From a virus, in the IMG/VR virus record IMGVR_UViG_3300025887_000028, positions 1 to 53,660 of that record: a stretch of 53,660 nt of DNA; one strand, 5' to 3'. A program made the position numbers and the translations under genes. This document shows positions 45,205 through 52,656 of the stretch, in pieces. Position 1 is the stretch's first letter. Each line of letters opens with the position of its first letter. The notes below the pieces were generated by a model. It worked only from the letters and a program-made list of their open reading frames with translations. It was not told the origin of the DNA and did no database searches.

Positions 45205-45230
45205 GGGGAGCCACGGTTAGCTCCCCTTTT
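45205..45230 (+). terminator. Rho-independent terminator after hsp20
   Basis: GGGGAGC and GCTCCCC form a 7-bp stem with an 8-nt loop, followed by TTTT. A weaker CGGGT/ACCCG hairpin precedes it at 45181-45203. Confidence 0.9.
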
Positions 45231-45253
45231 AACACACATCACAGGAGACAAAA

Positions 45254-45472
45254 ATGTCAAAGAACCCATTCGAAATCCGTGCAGAAATGCTACAGCTTGC
45301 AAAAGATTACATGGATCAGCAACACAAAATTAACGTAGAATTTACTGAAAAAATGTTAGACGAAGGTAAAAAAACTTTCGAAGAAGTTCAAGACATGTAT
45401 AAGATGTATTCAACTGAAGAACTGATGGAAAAGGCTAAAGAGCTATATTCGTTCGTTTCAGATAAGGGCTAA
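45254..45472 (+). CDS. Small helical protein, 72 aa
   Basis: The protein begins MSKNPFEIRAEMLQLAKDYM and continues with amphipathic helices (MDQQHKINVEFTEKM). The profile resembles small phasin-like or capsid-associated helical proteins, but no family is certain. It has a strong ACAGGAGA ribosome site. It lies between two hairpins (45205 and 45485), so it is probably transcribed by read-through from the hsp20 unit. Confidence 0.75.
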   Translation: MSKNPFEIRAEMLQLAKDYMDQQHKINVEFTEKMLDEGKKTFEEVQDMYKMYSTEELMEKAKELYSFVSDKG

Positions 45473-45484
45473 CAAAAATGCGTT

Positions 45485-45501
45485 GGGCTTCACAAAAGCC
45501 C
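45485..45501 (+). terminator. Hairpin terminator before gene 43
   Basis: GGGCTT and AAGCCC form a 6-bp stem with a 5-nt loop followed by TTCGCTTTGTT. Moderate strength; it separates the hsp20/72-aa unit from the polymerase promoter. Confidence 0.65.
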
Positions 45502-45529
45502 TTCGCTTTGTTACATATGCATAAATCGC

Positions 45530-45558
45530 TTGACAAAAGCGGTCATAGGTTATATACT
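45530..45558 (+). promoter_or_regulatory. Sigma70-type promoter for DNA polymerase
   Basis: TTGACA-N17-TATACT, ending 57 nt upstream of the gene 43 ATG. A CGCTT/AAGCG dyad surrounds the -35. The leader has a short GCAC-GTA-GTGC hairpin (45578-45588) that could take part in translational control. Confidence 0.8.
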
Positions 45559-45615
45559 ACTCGATATGAAGACTTGCGCACGTAGTGCATCACTATAAAA
45601 TGAAATGAGGGTACT

Positions 45616-48135
45616 ATGAGTTTTTACACGTCTGTTCACAGATTTGGTAACAAGATTTTGTTTCGAGGGTATGATAATAAAGGTAATCGTCTTCATAAAA
45701 AAATTGCATTCAAACCCACACTATATCTCCAAACAAGTGATGCTGATACGGATTGGCACGCTCTCGACGGAACACCTGTTAAACCACTGAAACTTGAATC
45801 TATGAGTGAGATTAAAGAACTCTCCGAGACGTATAGTGATGTTGCAAACTTAAAAATATACGGTAACAACAACTGTGCGGTACAGTTCTTACAAGAAGCT
45901 TATCCAGGTAAGATTGATTACAAGTATAGTTTCTTGAATATCGGTAATATCGATATTGAGGTCGCATCTGACGATGGCTTTCCACATCCTGATCAAGCAG
46001 ATCATCCAGTAATCTCCATTGCATATAAGAGTAGTCTAAACAACATATACTATGTTTGGGGTTTGGATGACTATGACCCTTCAAAGTGTGAGCTTGATTT
46101 GAAGGGAGCATTAATTCGATATGTCAAGTGTCAAAGCGAAGGCGAGTTGCTACAGAAGTTTGTTGTTTTCTGGGAGAACAACTATCCAGATATCATCACT
46201 GGTTGGAACATTAGACTATTCGACATTCCATATCTCGTAAATCGTATCAGTAAGATTTGCGGTGAAAAGACGATGAAAGCTTTGTCGCCATGGAATATTG
46301 TCAACTATCGTGCTATCGGCGTCAAAGGTAAATCTCTAGACGCGTATGAAATTTACGGTGTACAGCAAGTTGACTACTATGATCTGTTTACCAAGTTTGC
46401 ATTCTCATATGGCAAGCAAGAATCGTATTCGCTTGATCACATTTCACATGTCGTGCTAGGCGAGAAGAAGTTGTCGTATGAAGAGCACGGTTCTTTGCAC
46501 ACGCTTTATAAAGAAGATCCTCAGAAATTTATTGACTATAACATTCGAGATGTGCAGCTTGTTGACGAGATTGATAAGCAAACAGGTTTGATGGATCTTG
46601 CTGTCACATTGGCTTATAAGGGTGCAGTCAACTATCCAGAAGTTTTTGGTACCACTGGTATCTGGGATAGTATCACATATAGATATCTGTCAGATAGAAA
46701 CATTGCTGTTCCACAAACCGAGTACAAATCTAAGGGTGATTATCCTGGTGGTTATGTGAAAGATCCTCACATCGGTATGCAGCAATGGGTAACTTCTTTC
46801 GATCTGAATTCACTATATCCAAATTTGATTGTTCAGTATAACATGTCTCCAGAGACATTGCTGACTGATCCACTCAATCGACTCATGGGTGGTGTAGATT
46901 ATTATATGAATGAGAACGCGACTTTACCGCAAGAAGCGATTGATATGGACGTCGCTGTTGCTGCAAATGGTACATGTTATCGCAAAGATAAGCGCGGCTT
47001 CATTCCAGAAATCATTATAGGTCTATATGACGAGCGCCGTGTCACAAAAAACAAGATGCTTGAAGTGCAGCAACAGAATGAACAGACGCCAAGCGCTGAT
47101 TTGAAAAGAGAGGCGAATCGTCTCAATAACACGCAGCAGGCTGTCAAGATTTTGCTGAACTCTTTGTATGGTGCTCTGGGCAACCAATATTTCAGATACT
47201 TTGATATTCGCATCGCTGAAGCAATTACACTATCTGGTCAGCTATCAATTAAGTGGGCTGAAAGTGCTATCAATAAGTCGATGAACAAAATCGTAAAAAC
47301 AGACAATGTTGATTATGTTATTGCCATTGACACAGATTCGCTTTATGTTAATATGAAACCGCTTGTAGATCAGATTAAACCGTCTGATCCTGTCAAATTC
47401 TTGGATAAAGCATGTTCGCAGAAATTTGAGCCAATCTTTGCTAAGGCATACGATAAACTATTTCATCATATGAATGCGTATGAGCCGCGCATGGAAATGG
47501 GTCGTGAAGTTATTGCCGATTATGGTGTTTGGACTGGTAAGAAACATTATATCTTGAATGTGCATAACAACGAAGGCGTTCAATATGCTGAGCCAAAGCT
47601 AAAAGTGATGGGACTTGAAGCAGTAAAATCGTCTACTCCGACGATTGTTCGTACTAAGTTTAGAGAAGCTTATAAGCTAATTTTGACTGGTAGCGAGAAA
47701 CAGTTGATCGAATTTGTTGAAAATTTTGAGAAAGAGTTTAAATCTCTACCAGCAGAAGATGTATCATTTCCTCGAGGTATTTCTGATATTGATAAATGGG
47801 TTGATCGTAACGCGCTATACAAGAAGGGTACTCCTATTCATGTTAGAGGCGCTATCTTGTTCAACTCGAAGATGCTTGAGTTGGGTCTGAATAAGTACAT
47901 GGACACGATTAAGAACGGTACAAAGGTGAAGTTCTGTTACTTGAAAACGCCCAATGTCCTTCGGGAAAATGTCATATCTTTTCCACAATATCTACCCAGA
48001 GAAATGGAATTGAATAACTACATCGACTACGATAAACAGTTTGAAAAATCATTTAAGGAACCTCTGCGACTTGTGACTGACTCTATTGGATGGAATTTAG
48101 AGAACGTAGCAACATTGGAAAGTTTCTTCGGATGA
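45616..48135 (+). CDS. gp43: Family B DNA polymerase gp43
   Basis: The replicative polymerase is 839 residues (T4: 898). The exonuclease domain has NIGNIDIEV (Asp113, Glu115), WNIRLFDIPYLVNR and YNIRDVQLVD. The polymerase has motif A SFDLNSLYPNL (Asp396), motif B KILLNSLYGALGN (about 511) and motif C AIDTDSLYVNM (Asp572, Asp574). The gene appears intact, without inteins or introns, and has a GAGGG ribosome site. The promoter at 45530 drives it and probably the following small gene. Confidence 0.97.
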   Translation: MSFYTSVHRFGNKILFRGYDNKGNRLHKKIAFKPTLYLQTSDADTDWHALDGTPVKPLKLESMSEIKELSETYSDVANLKIYGNNNCAVQFLQEAYPGKIDYKYSFLNIGNIDIEVASDDGFPHPDQADHPVISIAYKSSLNNIYYVWGLDDYDPSKCELDLKGALIRYVKCQSEGELLQKFVVFWENNYPDIITGWNIRLFDIPYLVNRISKICGEKTMKALSPWNIVNYRAIGVKGKSLDAYEIYGVQQVDYYDLFTKFAFSYGKQESYSLDHISHVVLGEKKLSYEEHGSLHTLYKEDPQKFIDYNIRDVQLVDEIDKQTGLMDLAVTLAYKGAVNYPEVFGTTGIWDSITYRYLSDRNIAVPQTEYKSKGDYPGGYVKDPHIGMQQWVTSFDLNSLYPNLIVQYNMSPETLLTDPLNRLMGGVDYYMNENATLPQEAIDMDVAVAANGTCYRKDKRGFIPEIIIGLYDERRVTKNKMLEVQQQNEQTPSADLKREANRLNNTQQAVKILLNSLYGALGNQYFRYFDIRIAEAITLSGQLSIKWAESAINKSMNKIVKTDNVDYVIAIDTDSLYVNMKPLVDQIKPSDPVKFLDKACSQKFEPIFAKAYDKLFHHMNAYEPRMEMGREVIADYGVWTGKKHYILNVHNNEGVQYAEPKLKVMGLEAVKSSTPTIVRTKFREAYKLILTGSEKQLIEFVENFEKEFKSLPAEDVSFPRGISDIDKWVDRNALYKKGTPIHVRGAILFNSKMLELGLNKYMDTIKNGTKVKFCYLKTPNVLRENVISFPQYLPREMELNNYIDYDKQFEKSFKEPLRLVTDSIGWNLENVATLESFFG

Positions 48136-48143
48136 AATATACT
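48115..48143 (+). promoter_or_regulatory. Sigma70-type promoter after gene 43
   Basis: TTGGAA-N17-TATACT spans the end of gene 43, with the -10 ending 17 nt before ATG 48161. Confidence 0.6.
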
Positions 48144-48160
48144 ACAATGAGGGGACTAAT

Positions 48161-48427
48161 ATGACTGATGATATTTTTGACTTTGGTTTTACTGCCGTTA
48201 CAGAAGACGATCTAGCCTCTGTTGAAATCTCAAAGAAGATTGCGCAGGAGACAGAAGAAACCGCAAACGATTTGCAGAAACGTTTAGAGAGAATGCATAA
48301 TGCCATTACACCTCTACTCGAAAATTTAAAGAAAAATCCCGAAAAAGAGTATATTTTATGGCCTGATAGGGTGTCAAAAATTGAAGAGTTTCAATCAAAA
48401 TTACTTGACATTTATCAAGGTACATGA
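48161..48427 (+). CDS. Small helical protein between genes 43 and uvsX
   Basis: The 88-residue protein begins MTDDIFDFGFTAVTEDDL and has a long coiled-coil-like helix (about 25-60, ETEETANDLQKRLERMHNAI) and an aromatic patch EYILWPDRV. A protein of this size and place recurs in marine T4-like phages. No enzymatic motif. Its 3' end contains the uvsX promoter. Confidence 0.75.
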   Translation: MTDDIFDFGFTAVTEDDLASVEISKKIAQETEETANDLQKRLERMHNAITPLLENLKKNPEKEYILWPDRVSKIEEFQSKLLDIYQGT

Positions 48428-48433
48428 TATATT
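48405..48433 (+). promoter_or_regulatory. Sigma70-type promoter for uvsX
   Basis: TTGACA-N17-TATATT with TG before the -10, ending 26 nt before the uvsX ATG. A CTTGA/TCAAG dyad overlaps the -35. Confidence 0.8.
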
Positions 48434-48459
48434 AAAGAGATTATAACAAGAGGTAATAC

Positions 48460-49545
48460 ATGTCACTATTAGAAAAACTTATCAAATCGAGTACCATTAA
48501 ATTGACAGCGCCAATTATGGACTCAAAGGTCTTTGGCAAAAAAGACATGGCACCAACATCTGTTCCAATGGTAAACGTAGCGTTATCGGGTCGCGTTGAC
48601 GGTGGCTTGGTGCCTGGCTTGCTTATGCTTGCTGGTCCAAGCAAACACTTCAAATCGGCGTTTGCTTTGCTTATGGCTGCAGCCTATCTGAAAAAGTATG
48701 ATGATGCTATTATTCTGTTTTACGATTCAGAATTTGGTACTCCACAATCATACTTCGAATCTTTTGGCATTGACATGAACCGTGTTATTCACACACCAAT
48801 CAAAGATGTCGAGGAATTGAAGTTTGATATCATGAAGCAACTTGACAACATTGAAAAGAAAGATAACGTTCTTATTCTTATCGATTCTATTGGTAACCTC
48901 GCTTCAAAGAAAGAAGTGGACGATGCTATGGACGGCAAATCAGTTGCTGATATGTCTCGTGCAAAACAGATGAAGTCTCTGTTCCGTATGGTAACACCTC
49001 ACTTGAACCTCAAAGACATTCCTTTGATTGCGGTCAACCATACGTATAAAGAGATCGGTTTGTATCCCAAAGATATCGTGTCTGGCGGTACCGGAGCGTA
49101 CTATTCCGCAGATGCCATTTGGATCATTGGTCGTCAGCAAGAGAAAGATGGTACTGAGATTGCAGGCTATCACTTCGTAATTAATATTGAGAAGTCTCGA
49201 CATGTGCGCGAGAAGTCTAAGATTCCGATCACTGTTACGTTCGACGGTGGCATTGCAAAGTGGTCAGGATTACTTGATGTTGCAGAGAAGGGTGGCTATA
49301 TTCGTAAACCTAAAGTTGGTTGGTACGAGGCTCTTGATCCCGAAACTGGTGAAGTTCTAACTGAGAAGTTGCTACGAGCAAAAGAAATTCTTTCAAGTGG
49401 AGATTTCTGGAAAATGATGTTTGAGAAAACTGATCTTGCATCTTACATCAAAAAGCGTTATACTGTAGGAACAGGCTCACTCTTTACAGAAGAAGTGAGT
49501 GATTCGCCTTTGCCTGCTGATATAGAAGAAAACGATAATCAATAA
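48460..49545 (+). CDS. uvsX: RecA-like recombinase UvsX
   Basis: The strand-exchange protein is 361 residues (T4 about 391). Walker A GPSKHFKS (about 59-66) is the UvsX variant. Walker B lies in NVLILIDSIGNLASKKE, followed by MSRAKQMKSLFRMVTPHLN and VSGGTGAYYSADAIW (L2-type region). It works with UvsY and drives recombination-dependent replication. The acidic C-terminus (SPLPADIEENDNQ) is typical. Gene 41 follows after 14 nt. Confidence 0.95.
   Translation: MSLLEKLIKSSTIKLTAPIMDSKVFGKKDMAPTSVPMVNVALSGRVDGGLVPGLLMLAGPSKHFKSAFALLMAAAYLKKYDDAIILFYDSEFGTPQSYFESFGIDMNRVIHTPIKDVEELKFDIMKQLDNIEKKDNVLILIDSIGNLASKKEVDDAMDGKSVADMSRAKQMKSLFRMVTPHLNLKDIPLIAVNHTYKEIGLYPKDIVSGGTGAYYSADAIWIIGRQQEKDGTEIAGYHFVINIEKSRHVREKSKIPITVTFDGGIAKWSGLLDVAEKGGYIRKPKVGWYEALDPETGEVLTEKLLRAKEILSSGDFWKMMFEKTDLASYIKKRYTVGTGSLFTEEVSDSPLPADIEENDNQ
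49436..49464 (+). promoter_or_regulatory. Candidate promoter for gene 41 inside uvsX
   Basis: TTGCAT-N17-TATACT, about 95 nt upstream of the gene 41 start. Confidence 0.42.
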
Positions 49546-49559
49546 ATCGGAGCATTACG

Positions 49560-50993
49560 TTGATTGAAAGAACTATTCTTGCAAATCTAATGTCGAATGA
49601 CAATTTCACGCGGAAAACGATACCGTTCATTGAACCAGAATATTTCGATGATTATGAAGAACGGCATCTTTTCAATGAAATTAGATCGTACATTGACAAA
49701 TACAATGGGCTTCCTACCAAGGAAGCCCTACACATTACGCTGGGTGAAAATGATAGTTTAACAGAAGATCAGTTTACGAAGGTAAGTAGAATTGTTGACG
49801 AGCTTGAATATGACCCAGCAACTGATATTGACTGGCTTGTAGATAAAGCGGAAAAGTTCTGTCAAGATAAAGCAATATACAATGCCGTCAAGAAATCAAT
49901 TCTTATACTTGACGACCGTGATAAACAATATGACAAAGGCTCTATTCCAGAGTTGTTGTCAGATGCGCTGGGCGTTTCTTTCGACAGCAATATTGGTCAC
50001 GACTTTCTTGATAACTCTCAAGAGCGTTACGACTTTTATCACGCGAAAGAGGATAAGATTGCGTTTGATCTTGAATACTTTAATGAAATCACCAAGGGCG
50101 GTCTATCACGCAAAGCTTTGAGTGTTGCCTTGGCAGGCACAGGCGTTGGTAAAACTCTATTCATGACACATTGTGCATCTGCAAATCTGATGGCAGGCAA
50201 TAACGTGCTATATATTACTATGGAAATGGCAGAAGAGCGTATTGCCGAGCGCATTGATGCTAACCTATTGGACGTTTCACTTGATGATTTACGTATGCTT
50301 ACGCGTGAAGCGTATGATTCGCGAATCGCTCGTGTCAAAACGCGTACAACAGGTAAGTTGATTGTTAAAGAGTATCCTACAGCATCTGCTGGTTCAGCCC
50401 ACTTTAGACATTTGTTGAATGAGCTTAGACTAAAGAAGAACTTCAAACCAGATGTTATCTATATCGACTATCTAAATATCTGTATGAGTTCACGAGTTAA
50501 ATATGGCGCAAACGTGAATTCATATACATTGGTGAAAGCTATCGCAGAAGAATTGCGTGGTCTGGCAGTCGAATTTAATGTGCCTGTTATGACTGCGACA
50601 CAGACAACTCGCTCAGGTTTCTCTAATTCAGATGTTGGTCTAGAAGATACTTCAGAATCTTTTGGTCTACCAGCGACTGCAGACTTCATGTTTGCACTTA
50701 TCTCTACAGAGGACCTCGAAGAGCTTGGGCAACTTATGGTAAAGCAGTTGAAAAATCGTTGGGGTGATGTTGGTGCACCTAAACGATTTGTTGTAGGTAT
50801 CGATAGGTCTAAAATGCGACTCTTCGATGCAGAAGAGTCTGCTCAGCAAGGTATTATGGGTTCACCATCAGGCAATAAAAAGAACAATGATGTTGCACTT
50901 ATGGATGATACAGCATTCGGCGGACGTCTAGAAGACGAAATGCGATCTGGTAGAGGTAAACATAAAAAGAGAAGTTTTGAGGGCGTAGTCTAA
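49560..50993 (+). CDS. gp41: Replicative DNA helicase gp41 (DnaB-like)
   Basis: The hexameric helicase is 477 residues (T4 about 475). The N-terminal domain (about 1-140) is followed by the RecA core with Walker A LAGTGVGKT (about 190-198), an ITMEMAEERIAERID motif, Walker B DVIYIDYLNI, and ATQTTRSGFSNSDVG with the glutamine switch. The start is TTG, since MIERTILANLM aligns with family N-termini and GGAG lies 9 nt before. The end overlaps the next ATG (TAATG). Confidence 0.95.
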   Translation: MIERTILANLMSNDNFTRKTIPFIEPEYFDDYEERHLFNEIRSYIDKYNGLPTKEALHITLGENDSLTEDQFTKVSRIVDELEYDPATDIDWLVDKAEKFCQDKAIYNAVKKSILILDDRDKQYDKGSIPELLSDALGVSFDSNIGHDFLDNSQERYDFYHAKEDKIAFDLEYFNEITKGGLSRKALSVALAGTGVGKTLFMTHCASANLMAGNNVLYITMEMAEERIAERIDANLLDVSLDDLRMLTREAYDSRIARVKTRTTGKLIVKEYPTASAGSAHFRHLLNELRLKKNFKPDVIYIDYLNICMSSRVKYGANVNSYTLVKAIAEELRGLAVEFNVPVMTATQTTRSGFSNSDVGLEDTSESFGLPATADFMFALISTEDLEELGQLMVKQLKNRWGDVGAPKRFVVGIDRSKMRLFDAEESAQQGIMGSPSGNKKNNDVALMDDTAFGGRLEDEMRSGRGKHKKRSFEGVV

Positions 50994-51172
50994 TGTATAC
51001 CGTAAAGGAAAATAATGATACCAGTAAATGGGAAATCTACGAGATCACTACAGATCAGCGTGTACAGAGTTGTAGAACCAAAGACGAAGCAAGGCGATTA
51101 ACGAGATTGTTAAACCTAGGATCAGGCTTCAACGGTTTTACGCCAAGGTTCATCACGGTCGAGTACATTTGA
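50993..51172 (+). CDS. Small protein after gene 41, 59 aa
   Basis: The protein MYTVKENNDTSKWEIYEI... contains RTKDEARRLTRLLNLGSGF, a helix followed by a short beta end FITVEYI. The ATG overlaps the gene 41 stop (TAATG), so it is probably translationally coupled. Small DNA-associated fold possible; family not recognised. The bidirectional terminator follows 16 nt after the stop. Confidence 0.68.
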   Translation: MYTVKENNDTSKWEIYEITTDQRVQSCRTKDEARRLTRLLNLGSGFNGFTPRFITVEYI

Positions 51173-51185
51173 GACATCCACAAAC

Positions 51186-51356
51186 AAAAAGAAAGGTCGT
51201 CCAATAGAACGACCTTTCTTTAAATTTGATCAATGCGCGATGTCGAGAGGAACCCCACCTGCACTAAACGTGCCGCCCCGACTATTCCTTTCGTGATGTT
51301 GAATTTATCTCTGATCACACTTGCCTCTTATGCTATGCATAGCTCCACGCACCCAT
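51186..51356 (-). ncRNA. Putative late minus-strand small RNA
   Basis: A minus-strand late promoter (51362-51369) predicts an RNA start near 51356, and the strong terminator at 51188-51221 would end it, giving about 170 nt. The longest reading frames inside are under 20 codons. The transcript can fold: GTCGGGG (51276-51282) pairs with TCTCGAC (51242-51248) around an inner GCAC/GTGC hairpin (51261-51273), and GTGAT pairs with ATCAC. No tRNA or known riboswitch pattern was found. It fills the 271-nt gene-free stretch between 51172 and 51444. Confidence 0.45.
51188..51221. terminator. Bidirectional terminator
   Basis: AAAGAAAGGTCGT and ACGACCTTTCTTT form a 13-bp perfect stem with an 8-nt loop. 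T-rich sequence follows on the plus side, and AAAAA before the stem gives a T run on the minus strand. It ends the gene 41 operon and the opposing minus-strand transcript. Confidence 0.9.
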
Positions 51357-51361
51357 GACGT

Positions 51362-51369
51362 TATTTATA
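51362..51369 (-). promoter_or_regulatory. T4-type late promoter (minus strand)
   Basis: The plus-strand TATTTATA reads as TATAAATA on the minus strand. No protein gene lies downstream on that strand before the terminator. Confidence 0.65.
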
Positions 51370-51391
51370 CAAATAGAAACCTGGAAACCAC

Positions 51392-51420
51392 TTGACAATG
51401 AACTTTTTTTCAATTATATT
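51392..51420 (+). promoter_or_regulatory. Sigma70-type promoter for the zincin gene group
   Basis: TTGACA-N17-TATATT with an A/T-rich spacer, ending 23 nt before ATG 51444. Confidence 0.8.
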
Positions 51421-51443
51421 GATTTTGTAGCAAAGAGGTGATA

Positions 51444-51845
51444 ATGCTTTACGAAATCGAAGGTATAAGTTCGCATTTTGATGTTGAAGAACTTGATAGC
51501 GTTGTGTTTCATGCTATCAAGTTCCTTTCTATGCCTGAGAATACGCTGCTCACCATTCGCTTCTCTGATGATATCGAGTCAGCTGGATATTGTGATGAAG
51601 TTGACTTGGACGAAGGTATCGTTGAAATTGAACTAAATAATAGTCTTGATTTAAACGAAACTATTATGACAATTTTTCATGAGATGGTGCATTGTCGTCA
51701 AATACTTGAAGGACGACTTGTGCAAGGTAATCCTAGTACGTGGGATGGTATAGAGTATACATGCGACTACATGAATTTACCTTGGGAAATAGAGGCATAT
51801 GCACTAGAAGGAAGAATGTATGAAGAATATCGAGAATCTAGATAA
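51444..51845 (+). CDS. Small zincin-like metallopeptidase
   Basis: This 133-residue protein has the zinc-protease signature HEMVH in IMTIFHEMVHCRQ (about 78-82) and a downstream glutamate-bearing PWEIEAYALEGRM that could supply the third ligand. This is the arrangement of minimal SprT/ImmA-like zincins. The N-terminal half is acidic and beta-rich. ATG 51444 follows AAAGAGGTGATA; a GTG at 51438 is the alternative. Early promoter at 51392. Substrate unknown; it could act on host proteins soon after infection. Confidence 0.75.
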   Translation: MLYEIEGISSHFDVEELDSVVFHAIKFLSMPENTLLTIRFSDDIESAGYCDEVDLDEGIVEIELNNSLDLNETIMTIFHEMVHCRQILEGRLVQGNPSTWDGIEYTCDYMNLPWEIEAYALEGRMYEEYRESR

Positions 51846-52122
51846 AGAATTTATGGACGTCACCGATAGAGATATTGATATGTTGGTACCATGGTTTTTG
51901 ATGGCATCATATGCATATGACGTTCAAGAAGAACCAATTCTGAGTGATGCCACATATGATAAAATGCTTAGGCGAATGATTGATAACTGGGACGATATCA
52001 ACCATCCGAACAAACATTATATACTAAAAGATGATCTTGAAACTGGAAAGTTTCGATGTGAATACCCCAAACGCGTCAAAGACGCTATTAATACTTTGAA
52101 GGACTCTTGCTATGAAAAATAA
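51820..52122 (+). CDS. Small protein resembling the Ia domain of NAD-dependent DNA ligase
   Basis: In this 100-residue protein the segment MASYAYDVQEEPILSDATYD, with KMLRRM after it, matches the pattern Y-x-x-D-x-P-x-x-S-D-x-x-Y-D-x-L of the N-terminal NMN-binding Ia domain of bacterial LigA. No ligase catalytic Lys motif is present, so it is not a ligase by itself. It overlaps the zincin gene by 26 bp and the next gene by 11 bp. Function unknown. Confidence 0.6.
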   Translation: MKNIENLDKEFMDVTDRDIDMLVPWFLMASYAYDVQEEPILSDATYDKMLRRMIDNWDDINHPNKHYILKDDLETGKFRCEYPKRVKDAINTLKDSCYEK

Positions 52123-52276
52123 AACACTCCGAGATGAAATCGTTGATGCACTTGACGAAGCTCGTATACTGGAATGTGCGATGGAACGATTTGATAGAGA
52201 TCGTATGCTATTTGTTGCGCAGAGATTAAGTGGCGCGCCGTACTCATTTATTACAGAAGTATATTCAAAACTTTAA
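52112..52276 (+). CDS. Small helical protein, 54 aa
   Basis: The protein MKNKTLRDEIVDALDEARIL... is helical, with two predicted amphipathic helices and a C-terminal GAPYSFITEVYSKL. It overlaps the previous gene by 11 bp and precedes the next ATG by one base, so it is part of the same tightly packed operon. No family recognised. Confidence 0.62.
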   Translation: MKNKTLRDEIVDALDEARILECAMERFDRDRMLFVAQRLSGAPYSFITEVYSKL

Positions 52277-52277
52277 A

Positions 52278-52607
52278 ATGCCAAAAGCAAAGCAGAGTAA
52301 ACAAGAGAGAGCAGCGCAAGCCAAGAAAGAACACGAAGCATGGCTTGTTTCAATGGGATACAAAGGCGGTAAGTCGCTAAGAGGTAAACATGGTCGTAGA
52401 ATTGGGGTTCATTCTGTTCCTAACTTGCGTGATGGCATACACGAAATGCCAGACACGTCTGATGCTATCTGTAGTAACGGTAGTAAACGAGAGTCCGCAA
52501 AGTATACAGGTACACTCGTCAAAGGTATTGCCACGATGCACAAATCGAACGCAGTTCCTATAACAAGCGGTGAACAAGCAATTGAGATATCGAAAATGAG
52601 GCGCTGA
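52278..52607 (+). CDS. Conserved-type phage protein with GIATMHKSN motif
   Basis: The 109-residue basic protein has an N-terminal Lys/Gln/Glu-rich helix (MPKAKQSKQERAAQAKKEHE), then KYTGTLVKGIATMHKSNAVP near the C-terminus. I recall this closing motif from uncharacterised small proteins in many phages. ATG 52278 is chosen; an upstream in-frame start at 52230 would overlap the previous gene and lacks a ribosome site. Function unknown. It ends in a strong terminator. Confidence 0.75.
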   Translation: MPKAKQSKQERAAQAKKEHEAWLVSMGYKGGKSLRGKHGRRIGVHSVPNLRDGIHEMPDTSDAICSNGSKRESAKYTGTLVKGIATMHKSNAVPITSGEQAIEISKMRR

Positions 52608-52621
52608 TGCGTCTCTTTTTT
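52598..52621 (+). terminator. Rho-independent terminator
   Basis: GAGGCGC and GCGTCTC form a 7-bp stem (one G-T pair) with a 4-nt loop, then TTTTTT. It overlaps the stop region of the 52278 gene and is followed at once by a late promoter. Confidence 0.9.
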
Positions 52622-52625
52622 GTTA

Positions 52626-52633
52626 TATAAATA
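52626..52633 (+). promoter_or_regulatory. T4-type late promoter
   Basis: TATAAATA directly after the terminator and 23 nt upstream of ATG 52657. It switches this strand from early to late expression. Confidence 0.82.
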
Positions 52634-52656
52634 GACGTATGACAAAGGAGAAAAAC

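Noticed and set aside
51222-51360. tRNA or riboswitch in the gene-free gap
   Set aside because: No cloverleaf, T-loop consensus or acceptor stem could be formed on either strand; kept only as a possible small RNA.
51820-52122. Complete DNA ligase
   Set aside because: Only the Ia-like N-terminal pattern is present; there is no catalytic KxDG motif or OB fold in the 100 residues.
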